14,739 nucleotides of DNA, from positions 1 through 14,739 of the forward strand of contig JBKQKS010000310.1 of the NCBI GenBank assembly GCA_052147395.1, given 5' to 3'. The notes under the pieces were generated by a model that saw nothing but the letters and a program-made list of their open reading frames with translations, was not told where the DNA came from and ran no database searches. This document shows, piece after piece, positions 1 through 5,817 of the stretch. The translations under genes and the position numbers were made by a program. The DNA comes from Roseiarcus sp052147395 (lineage in GTDB: Bacteria; Pseudomonadota; Alphaproteobacteria; Rhizobiales; Beijerinckiaceae). The stretch's first letter is position 1. Each line of letters opens with the position of its first letter.

Positions 1-1520
1 ACCACCCGGTTGATGCCCTTCACCTCGTTGATGATGCGCGTCGCGGCGCGGCCCAGGAACGCCATGTCGAAGGGGAAGAAATCCGCCGTCATGCCGTCGC
101 TGGAGGTCACCGCGCGCAGCGCGCAGACAGAATCGTAGGTGCGGCCGTCGCCCATCACGCCCACCGTGCGCACCGGCAGCAGCACGGCAAAAGCCTGCCA
201 GATCGAAACGTAGAGCCCGGCGGCGCGGATTTCCTCGAGATAGATCGCGTCGGCCCTGCGCAGAATGTCGAGTTTTTCGCGGCTGATCCCGCCGGGACAG
301 CGGATCGCGAGGCCCGGCCCGGGGAACGGATGGCGGCCGACGAAGGCGGCGGGGATGCCCAATTCGCGTCCGAGCGCACGCACCTCGTCCTTGAACAGCT
401 CGCGCAGCGGCTCGACCAAGTTCATGTTCATGCGCTCGGGCAGACCGCCGACGTTGTGATGCGATTTGATCGTCACCGACGGCCCGCCGGTGAACGACAC
501 CGACTCGATGACATCAGGATAGAGCGTGCCCTGGGCGAGGAATTCTACGCGCCCGCGCCCGTCCTCGGCGATCTTCTTCGCCTCGCGCTCAAATGTCTCG
601 ATGAACAGTCTTCCTATCGTCTTGCGCTTCGCCTCCGGCTCGGCGACGCCCTCGAGCGCGCCGATGAAGGTCTCGGACGCGTCGACATGGACGAGCGGGA
701 TGTTGAAGTGGCCGCGGAACAATCGGACCACCTCCTCCGCCTCGCTCATGCGCAAAAGACCGTGGTCGACAAACACGCACGTCAGTTGGTCGCCAACCGC
801 CTCGTGGATCAGCACCGCGGCGACGGCGGAATCGACGCCGCCGGAAAGGCCGCAGATGACGCGGCCCTTGCCGACCTCGGCGCGGATTCTTTCGCGCGCT
901 TCGGCGCGGAAAGCGGCCATTGTCCAGTCCGACTTCAGGCCGGCGATACGGTGGACGAAATTGCCGATCAGCTTGGCGCCGTCGGGGGTGTGGACGACTT
1001 CCGGGTGGAACATCAGGCCATAATAGCGGCGCGCCTGGTCGGCGATCAGCGCGTAGGGCGCGTTTTCGGAGACGCCAACGCGCTGAAAACCCGGCGGCAG
1101 GCGGGTGATGCGGTCGCCATGGCTCATCCACACCACGTGGCGCTCGCCTTTGCGCCAGACGCCGTCGATGAGCGGGCAATCGTCGAGCACTTCCACTTCG
1201 GCGCGGCCGAATTCGCGGTTATGGCCGCTCTCGACGCCGCCGCCGAGTTGCTCGGCCATCGTCATCTGCCCGTAGCAGATCCCTAAGACCGGCACGCCAG
1301 AGTCGAAAATCGCCTTGGGCGCGCGCGGCGACCCTTCATCAGGGACCGAGGCCGGGCCGCCGGAAAGGATGACGGCTTTCGGCTGCATCTCGGCGAAGGC
1401 GCGCTCGGCGGCCTGGAACGGCGCGATCTCGCAATAGACCCCGGCCTCGCGCACGCGGCGCGCGATGAGCTGGGTGACCTGGCTGCCGAAGTCGACGATG
1501 AGCAGCTTTTCGTGCGTCAT
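1..1520 (-). CDS. guaA: GMP synthase (glutamine-hydrolysing), 3' end cut by window edge
   Basis: Converts XMP to GMP with ATP and glutamine in cytosolic purine synthesis. Reading from ATG at 1520, the N-terminal class I amidotransferase domain shows LLIVDFGSQVTQLIARRVRE, LGICYGQ with nucleophile Cys82, and FHPEV with His172 and Glu174, completing the Cys-His-Glu triad. The ATP pyrophosphatase domain follows, with the PP-loop SGGVDSA at residues 226-232, then FVDHGLLR, the FLAQGTLYPDVIES stretch and the C-terminal dimerisation domain with HPFPGPGLAIR. The frame is open for 506 codons and stops at the window edge within INEVKGINRVV, only some 10-15 residues short of the usual end. GAGGAAAGG lies 7 nt before the ATG, supporting this start. 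It lies 40 nt downstream of the P1 hydrolase gene on the same strand, so co-transcription is possible, though the two functions are unrelated. No missing key residue was seen. Confidence 0.97.
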   Translation of the reverse strand, partial: MTHEKLLIVDFGSQVTQLIARRVREAGVYCEIAPFQAAERAFAEMQPKAVILSGGPASVPDEGSPRAPKAIFDSGVPVLGICYGQMTMAEQLGGGVESGHNREFGRAEVEVLDDCPLIDGVWRKGERHVVWMSHGDRITRLPPGFQRVGVSENAPYALIADQARRYYGLMFHPEVVHTPDGAKLIGNFVHRIAGLKSDWTMAAFRAEARERIRAEVGKGRVICGLSGGVDSAVAAVLIHEAVGDQLTCVFVDHGLLRMSEAEEVVRLFRGHFNIPLVHVDASETFIGALEGVAEPEAKRKTIGRLFIETFEREAKKIAEDGRGRVEFLAQGTLYPDVIESVSFTGGPSVTIKSHHNVGGLPERMNMNLVEPLRELFKDEVRALGRELGIPAAFVGRHPFPGPGLAIRCPGGISREKLDILRRADAIYLEEIRAAGLYVSIWQAFAVLLPVRTVGVMGDGRTYDSVCALRAVTSSDGMTADFFPFDMAFLGRAATRIINEVKGINRV

Positions 1521-1560
1521 GGCGGGGCCTTTCCTCTAGCGCGAAGGCGATATCGGACTC

Positions 1561-2550
1561 TTAACGGCCGCGGTAGACGTCGCGCCAGCACGGCCGCTCC
1601 GGCATGACGGCGACCGAACTCGCCGCGAACACCCCGCGAGCGATGCTGCGCGCGACACATTCGGCGGCGAGGACGCCGATCTCGGTGAGGTCGCCGAGCG
1701 CGGCCGGCCGCGACGCCCGCCCCGTCGCGGCCGCGAACAGGATGTCGCCGTCGGTCGGCCCGAAGGCCGGGCGCAAGCCGAGCGCGAAGCCGCCGGAGGC
1801 CATGATCGCGATGCGGGTGAGCCGCGCCTTGTCGAACGCGGCGTCGGTGGCGACGACGATGAGCGTGGTGTTGGAGGGGCTCTCCTGGACGAGCGGCGCG
1901 CGTAAAAACTCCTCGCCGCCGGGCCCGGCGCCGAGGCCGCCGAATTCATCGCCGCGTTCGTAAGCCGCCGCCCAGAAATAGGGCGAGGCGCCCCGCGTGG
2001 CGCGGCCGGAGGCGTTGACGGCGGCAAGCGCGCCGACCGTGTAGCCGTTGGAAGTTTTTGCGCTCGCCGAGCCGAGCCCGCCCTTGAGGTCGAAGGTCCA
2101 GCCGCCGTAGCCGGCCCCCGCCGTGCCGAGCACAAACTCTTCCCCCGCGGCTTCGGCGGCGCTGAGCCCGAGCTCGAAATAGGGCGAGCGCCGGCCCCAA
2201 TTCTTGTCGCCGCCGTGGCTCAGATCGAACAGCGCCGCCCCGGGCGCGATCGGCGCCAAGTGGCCGCGGTATGCGTAGCCGCGCCCTCTCTCGGCGAGAT
2301 AGGTGAGAGCGCCGCCGCTGGCATCGAGCCCGAACACCGAGCCGCCGGAGAGCACGAAGGCGTCGACCTTGTCGACTATCATCTCCGGCGCGAGCAGCGC
2401 CCCGTCGCGCAACGCCGGCGCGCCGCCGGGCGTCGCAATCGCGCCGACGGCGGGAGTCTCGAACAGCACGACCGTCGTCCCCGAGGCGATGCGCTCGTCG
2501 TGCGCCGAGCCGACGAGGACTCCCGGAACGTCGGTGATCAGATTGCGCAT
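1561..2550 (-). CDS. P1/S58 family self-processing hydrolase (NylC/DmpA-like)
   Basis: A 329-residue member of the P1 (MEROPS S58) family, which holds L-aminopeptidase/D-esterase DmpA and the 6-aminohexanoate-oligomer hydrolase NylC. These are cytosolic N-terminal-nucleophile enzymes made as one chain that cuts itself into alpha and beta parts. Visible here are the N-terminal ITDVPGVLVGSAHDE, the central LSGGSVFGLDASGG and KGGLGSAS stretches, and SNTTLIVVATDA, where Asn227-Thr228 aligns with the Asn-Thr cleavage site of NylC. Thr228 would be the nucleophile, rather than the Ser of DmpA. The end GGFALGLRPAFGPTDGDILFAAATG is also typical. The ATG at 2550 is preferred over a GTG at 2580 because a full AGGAGGT sits 7 nt before it and the family homology starts there. 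No signal peptide is seen. The natural substrate cannot be told from sequence; amide or peptide hydrolysis is the family role. Annotators often label the family simply peptidase S58. Confidence 0.9.
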   Translation of the reverse strand: MRNLITDVPGVLVGSAHDERIASGTTVVLFETPAVGAIATPGGAPALRDGALLAPEMIVDKVDAFVLSGGSVFGLDASGGALTYLAERGRGYAYRGHLAPIAPGAALFDLSHGGDKNWGRRSPYFELGLSAAEAAGEEFVLGTAGAGYGGWTFDLKGGLGSASAKTSNGYTVGALAAVNASGRATRGASPYFWAAAYERGDEFGGLGAGPGGEEFLRAPLVQESPSNTTLIVVATDAAFDKARLTRIAIMASGGFALGLRPAFGPTDGDILFAAATGRASRPAALGDLTEIGVLAAECVARSIARGVFAASSVAVMPERPCWRDVYRGR

Positions 2551-2557
2551 GAGTCGG

Positions 2558-2564
2558 ACCTCCT
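2558..2564 (-). promoter_or_regulatory. Shine-Dalgarno that fixes the P1 hydrolase start
   Basis: AGGAGGT on the minus strand, 7 nt before ATG 2550. It lies inside the longer frame that begins at GTG 2580, so it argues for the shorter protein. Confidence 0.75.
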
Positions 2565-2652
2565 CGCGCCGTGGTAGCACGACGGGCCGCCGGCCTGTAG
2601 CCGGGCGGGGTTCGCCCTGACGCAGAACGGCACTCGCGCCGGCCAGACCGGA

Positions 2653-3711
2653 CTAGCGGCGGGTGGCGCGCTTCGCAGCGCGGGCGCTCTGCTCTGGCTG
2701 CCGCGGCGACTTCGGTGGCGCTTGCAAATCCGTCAGGGTCGCGCCGGCGCCGACGGGGGCGCCCGGCGTGGCCAGGTTTTTTCCGGCGCGCCGGAACGCG
2801 GCCGGCGTCGATTCAAAATGGGCCTTGAAAGCGCGCGTCAGCGCGGATTCCGAACCGTAGCCAACCTGCGCCGCGATGTCGGCGATGGGCGTGTCGCCTG
2901 CCCGCAGCAGATCCGCGGCCAGGTCGAGCCGCCAAACGGCGAGATAGCGCAAGGGCGGCTGCCCGACCACCTGCTGAAAACGCGCAGCGAACGCCGATCG
3001 CGAAAGACCGGCGACCTCCGACAGTTGAGCGACCGTCCAAGCCCGCGCGGGATGTTCGTGCATGGCCGACAGCGCGCGACCGATCGAGCTGTCCCGTAGG
3101 CCGCTGAGCCAACCCAAATTATGGGAATGGCTTTGTCCCCATTCCCGGACAGCCTGAATGAATAGCAGATCCAGAAGGCGCGCGATCATGATCGCGGAAC
3201 CCGGCTTGGGAAAGCGCGTCTCCTCGGTCAGGAAATGGGCCGTGAGGCGTAGCCATTCCAGCGGGCGGCCCTGCTCGGCGCGGATCAACATCACGGGCGG
3301 AAGGATCGTCAGCAGCTTGGGCGCCAGCACGCCATCGAAGGCGAACTGTCCGCAGAGCACATGCGTGGCTTCACCGTCGCCGCCGATCTTGAAGACTGAT
3401 CCTTGGCGAACCGAATTGCTGCGAACTTCGTCCATGATGGGAACCGGCTTCAGCTTCGGCGAACTTGCCAGCGCATGTCCGGCGCCGTGCGGCAGAATCG
3501 CCAGATCGCCGGTCTCGATCCGCTGCGGCGTCTCGCCGTGAACCGTCAACCAGGCCGAGCCGCGTTCGACGATATGAAAGTGCGCGATCGGACGATCGAA
3601 GCGGATGCTCCACGGCGCCGAATATTCGTTCACGCAGACAAACTCGCCGCGCATCCGCACCAGGGAGAGAACATCGGACATGGCGTCGGGGACGCCGCTG
3701 ATGACGGGCAT
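2653..3711 (-). CDS. AraC-family transcriptional regulator with N-terminal cupin-type domain
   Basis: A 352-residue regulator of the cupin_6 (AraC_binding_2) plus HTH_18 architecture. Residues about 12-190 form the sensor domain (FHIVERGSAWLTVHGE, LAILPHGAGHAL). Residues about 226-310 carry the double helix-turn-helix: VAQLSEVAGLSRSAFAARF, then IADIAAQVGYGSESALTRAF followed by TPAAFRR, the usual AraC/XylS signature. The last 40 residues are a basic, proline-rich tail. The start at ATG 3711 has CAGG about 8 nt upstream; the next ATG, at 3681, has no ribosome-binding site. It is divergent from the oxidoreductase/PfpI unit, the commonest layout for this subfamily, so that unit is the likely target and the repeats in the shared intergenic region are candidate operators. 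The inducer is unknown. The P1 hydrolase lies 102 nt downstream on the same strand. Confidence 0.92.
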   Translation of the reverse strand: MPVISGVPDAMSDVLSLVRMRGEFVCVNEYSAPWSIRFDRPIAHFHIVERGSAWLTVHGETPQRIETGDLAILPHGAGHALASSPKLKPVPIMDEVRSNSVRQGSVFKIGGDGEATHVLCGQFAFDGVLAPKLLTILPPVMLIRAEQGRPLEWLRLTAHFLTEETRFPKPGSAIMIARLLDLLFIQAVREWGQSHSHNLGWLSGLRDSSIGRALSAMHEHPARAWTVAQLSEVAGLSRSAFAARFQQVVGQPPLRYLAVWRLDLAADLLRAGDTPIADIAAQVGYGSESALTRAFKAHFESTPAAFRRAGKNLATPGAPVGAGATLTDLQAPPKSPRQPEQSARAAKRATRR

Positions 3712-3761
3712 GGCAAGACCTGCACAGATGGACGTTGAGTACGGAAGATTGGACTTTGCGT

Positions 3762-3873
3762 GATTGTGACAGTTCCGGAGGGCGCCCTATACGCGATCCC
3801 TGCAGCCAGCGCCGTCGAACCCCGACCCTGGGCGCCGGGATCTCCCCACAACTACCTCAGATTGTGACAGTTC
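3762..3873 (+). repeat. 14-bp direct repeat in the divergent promoter region
   Basis: GATTGTGACAGTTC occurs at 3762-3775 and again at 3860-3873, identical and in the same orientation, 98 bp apart. Each copy is followed downstream by CCCGACCCTG (3821-3830 and 3950-3959) and then by an ATCTCCC-containing block (3838-3849 and 3976-3987), in the same order but at different spacing. This could be two operator sites for the adjacent AraC regulator, whose family often binds direct repeats, or a diverged tandem duplication of an upstream region. The first copy lies 51 bp upstream of the regulator's start codon. Confidence 0.55.
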
Positions 3874-3892
3874 GTCCAGCATATCTGGACGA
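3872..3892 (+). promoter_or_regulatory. Perfect 8+8 bp inverted repeat, candidate operator
   Basis: TCGTCCAG, a CATAT spacer, then CTGGACGA form a perfect inverted repeat whose first two bases overlap the second copy of the 14-bp direct repeat. A site of about 21 bp with dyad symmetry in a divergent intergenic region suits a dimeric repressor or activator. AraC proteins more often use direct repeats, so a second regulator may be involved. There is no T tract, so it is not a terminator. Confidence 0.45.
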
Positions 3893-3989
3893 TGCGTATA
3901 GAAATCGAGCCGTCGGGTGGTTGAGATTAGCCTGAAAACGCGGGTAACTCCCGACCCTGTCAACCCTAGGGGATTGGAGATCTCCCATA

Positions 3990-4076
3990 TCGGATTGGAA
4001 ACTCGCGCTTGGCGCCTCGGCGCTGGCTCTCATGGCCGGCGCCGCGGACGCGATCGAGAAGACGACGCGCCAATGA
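3990..4076 (+). pseudogene. Decayed coding fragment ending in an ATGA overlap
   Basis: In the frame ending with TGA 4074-4076, the bases from about 3990 read SDWKLALGASALALMAGAAD followed by AIEKTTRQ, with GC-rich third positions like those of the real genes nearby. The frame has a stop at 3945 and no ATG until 4032. Its TGA overlaps the ATG of the next gene (ATGA), a classic operon junction. It therefore looks like the 3' end of an upstream gene whose body was deleted. The alternative is a signal-peptide-like remnant, since the hydrophobic run ends in ADA. No family is recognised. Confidence 0.35.
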
Positions 4077-5146
4077 ACCTTGCCATCCTCATCGTCGGGG
4101 CGGGACGCGTCGGCGCGACGCTCGGCAAGCGCTGGCTCGAACTCGGCCACGACGTCCGCTTCGGCGTCCCCGACCCCGAAAGCCCGAAATATGGCGCGCT
4201 GGCGAAGGAAAGGCTCCAGCCCGCGGACGAACGGCGCGGCGCCGCCACGGTGTTCGCGACGCCCTATGCCGCTCTGGCGCCAGCCGCCAGGGCGCTCGGC
4301 GATCTCTCCGGCGCCATTCTCATCGATGGCGCCAATTCGCCATCCCAATTTCCCGAAGACCTGAAGGAGCCTGAAATGAGTCTGCGCGATCCGAACCCCG
4401 TCAACGCGAGAGCGCCCAAGCGCGTCGCAATCGTCCTTTCCAACCCCGCAATCTCGACGACGACCGGTTGGCCGGTCGGCTTCTGGTGGAGCGAACTGGC
4501 GCATCCCTATTTCGACTTCGTCGAGAACGGCTACGAAGTCGAAGTGTTCTCGCCAAAGGGCGGCAAATGCGAGGCCGACGCCTACAGCGACCCGCGCGAT
4601 CCCTCCGGCTATTCCGAGACCGACCTCATCAGCCTGGGGTTCCTCTCGACGCCGAAGCTCGCCGCGCTCGTCGAGGCGACGAAACCCGTCAGCGAACTCG
4701 CCCTCGACCGGTTCGACGCCATCGTCGTCGCCGGCGGGCAGGGGCCGATGTTCACCTTCGAACACGCGCACGAGCTGCATGAAAAGTTCGTCGAGTTCTA
4801 TGAAGCCGGCAAACTTGCGGCTGCGCTCTGCCATGGCGTGGCGATCCTTCGTTACGCCAAACTCTCCAACGGCGACTATCTCGCCAAGGGCAAGACGGTC
4901 ACCGGCTTCGCCAACGTGGAGGAAGACTTCGCCGACAACGCCGTCTGGACGATGGGCGCTCTCACCCGCGACAAGCACGTAATGCCCTGGCGCATCGAAG
5001 ATGAATTGAAGAAGCTCGACGCGAATTACATTCAGGCGGGCCTTTGGCGCGGGTTCGCCATACGCGACGGCAATCTGATCACGGGTCAGCAGAATTTTTC
5101 GGGCGCGCAGACGGCGAAGGTCATCGTCGACGCGCTCGGACAATAG
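4073..5146 (+). CDS. Truncated F420/NADP oxidoreductase-like Rossmann domain fused in frame to DJ-1/PfpI protein
   Basis: An open frame of 357 residues with two unlike parts. Residues 1-100 begin MNLAILIVGAGRVGATLGKR, a dinucleotide-binding glycine motif, and run to FATPYAALAPAARALGDL and ILIDGANSP, as in F420-dependent NADP reductase-like proteins. That fold normally continues another 80-100 residues; here it stops. From Met102 (ATG 4376) a complete 256-residue DJ-1/PfpI protein follows: VAIVLSNP near its start, VVAGGQGPMF, and the nucleophile elbow ALCHGVAIL with Cys152 of the PfpI part. DJ-1/PfpI proteins include deglycase-type chaperones and amidases; the exact activity is unknown. AAGGAG at 4364-4369 gives the PfpI part its own ribosome-binding site, so it is probably made as a separate 256-residue protein, with the Rossmann piece a remnant. 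The frame stays open back to 3917, but that stretch is arginine-rich and noncoding in character. It is divergent from the AraC regulator. Confidence 0.85.
   Translation: MNLAILIVGAGRVGATLGKRWLELGHDVRFGVPDPESPKYGALAKERLQPADERRGAATVFATPYAALAPAARALGDLSGAILIDGANSPSQFPEDLKEPEMSLRDPNPVNARAPKRVAIVLSNPAISTTTGWPVGFWWSELAHPYFDFVENGYEVEVFSPKGGKCEADAYSDPRDPSGYSETDLISLGFLSTPKLAALVEATKPVSELALDRFDAIVVAGGQGPMFTFEHAHELHEKFVEFYEAGKLAAALCHGVAILRYAKLSNGDYLAKGKTVTGFANVEEDFADNAVWTMGALTRDKHVMPWRIEDELKKLDANYIQAGLWRGFAIRDGNLITGQQNFSGAQTAKVIVDALGQ
4364..4378 (+). promoter_or_regulatory. Internal ribosome-binding site and start of the PfpI protein
   Basis: AAGGAG at 4364-4369, a 6-nt spacer, then ATG 4376-4378. This is a stronger initiation site than anything before ATG 4073, where only a weak GAGAAG is seen. 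The DJ-1/PfpI homology begins about 16 residues after this ATG, the normal distance for the family. Confidence 0.65.
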
Positions 5147-5165
5147 CCCCGTCTCACGTCGACCC

Positions 5166-5193
5166 GGCTACGCGTCGACGCGGGCGCGTAGCC
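5166..5193 (+). terminator. Hairpin after the PfpI gene, possible terminator
   Basis: GGCTACGCG and CGCGTAGCC form a perfect 9-bp stem with a 10-nt loop, starting 20 nt after the PfpI stop codon. No T tract follows, so it is at best a pause or RNA-end-stabilising structure or part of a Rho-dependent end. Confidence 0.4.
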
Positions 5194-5493
5194 GCCAACG
5201 CAACTCTTCATTCCTGAAGTCTGCGGAGTGCGCCGATGAACTTTGCCCATTCGCGCCGTTCCGGGGCGGGGGTTGGGCGCCCGATTTACGAAGCGAGGTC
5301 CGGCGGCGTGAACCGCCGTCGATGGCGGCGGGCGTGGACGCGTTCAGAAAATTAGAAAATAACCTTCGTGAAGTGCATTTCCCGACGATCATATTTCCGA
5401 TTGACCGAACCGTGAGCCGCGAGATGAAAGCGCCGAGGGAATTCGGGCAAACCGTGGCTGCGCGCGCGCGAGACCGGGAGAGTGCGTCACGGC

Positions 5494-5531
5494 GCCGCGC
5501 CCGGACGCCCGGGTCGATTCGCGGCTTTTTT
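5494..5531 (+). terminator. Candidate intrinsic terminator or leader attenuator
   Basis: GCCGCG (5494-5499) pairs with CGCGGC (5520-5525), and inside it CCCGG (5500-5504) pairs with CCGGG (5509-5513), leaving a 4-nt loop and a 6-nt bulge on the 3' side. Six T residues follow at once (5526-5531). It lies 348 nt after the PfpI stop and 286 nt before the kinase start, too far from PfpI to be an ordinary gene end. It could end a small untranslated RNA or act in the kinase leader. The bulge weakens the case. Confidence 0.4.
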
Positions 5532-5649
5532 CGAGGCTGCGGCGGTCGAGCGGCAAATCGAAATAAAATGACGCGCAACCCTTTGATATTCCATGAAACT
5601 GCCAAATGAGAGGCTTGGAAAGCTTGACAAAGCAGTAGCAAAACTCGCC

Positions 5650-5695
5650 GAAAATTTGGCGATTCCCATTGGAATCTTTGGCGAAAAATTTGGCG
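5650..5695 (+). repeat. AT-rich patch with repeated AAATTTGGCG and a small dyad
   Basis: GAAAATTTGGCG at 5650-5661 recurs with one extra A as GAAAAATTTGGCG at 5683-5695. Between them GATTCC (5661-5666) and GGAATC (5671-5676) form a 6-bp inverted repeat with loop CATT. The surrounding 100 bp is far richer in A and T than the rest of the window. Its position upstream of the kinase suggests promoter or operator DNA. Confidence 0.45.
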
Positions 5696-5817
5696 GCAGG
5701 CCCGGCAGGCGGCGCGCGGGCTCGACGCCCACACTCGACGGATGCCGATCGCCTAAAGCGCCCCCTCGGCCTCGAGGCTCTTCCCCTCGCCGTCGATCTC
5801 ATTCTAAAGTCATGGGC

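Larger units (their letters stand above)
5147..5817. other. Long intergenic stretch without a convincing gene
   Basis: About 670 bp lie between the PfpI gene and the kinase. Short open frames exist (for example plus 5322-5609, minus 5168-5734), but their products are dominated by Arg, Ser and Pro, they have no good ribosome-binding site, and no family is recognised. What can be seen is a 9-bp hairpin at 5166-5193, a small CGGCGG/CCGCCG hairpin at 5301-5318, a terminator-like structure at 5494-5531, and an AT-rich patch at roughly 5560-5695 that presumably holds the kinase promoter. TTGACA at 5624-5629 matches a -35 box, but no well-spaced -10 follows. Confidence 0.5.

Noticed and set aside
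330..1286. Plus-strand open frame of about 318 codons opposite guaA
   Set aside because: The minus strand encodes GMP synthase with all motifs; the plus frame has no recognisable domain and is a codon-bias shadow.
3917..4072. N-terminal extension of the Rossmann/PfpI frame
   Set aside because: Arginine-rich with no family similarity; the Rossmann motif begins exactly at Met 4073, and another frame (3990-4076) looks more coding here.
5322..5609. 95-codon plus-strand frame in the long gap
   Set aside because: No ribosome-binding site, Arg-rich second half, no recognisable family, and the candidate terminator lies inside it.
5593..5817. 75-residue N-terminal extension of the hybrid kinase
   Set aside because: It runs through an AT-rich patch and an R/P/S-rich stretch, and SLC5-type kinases start directly with the first membrane span.
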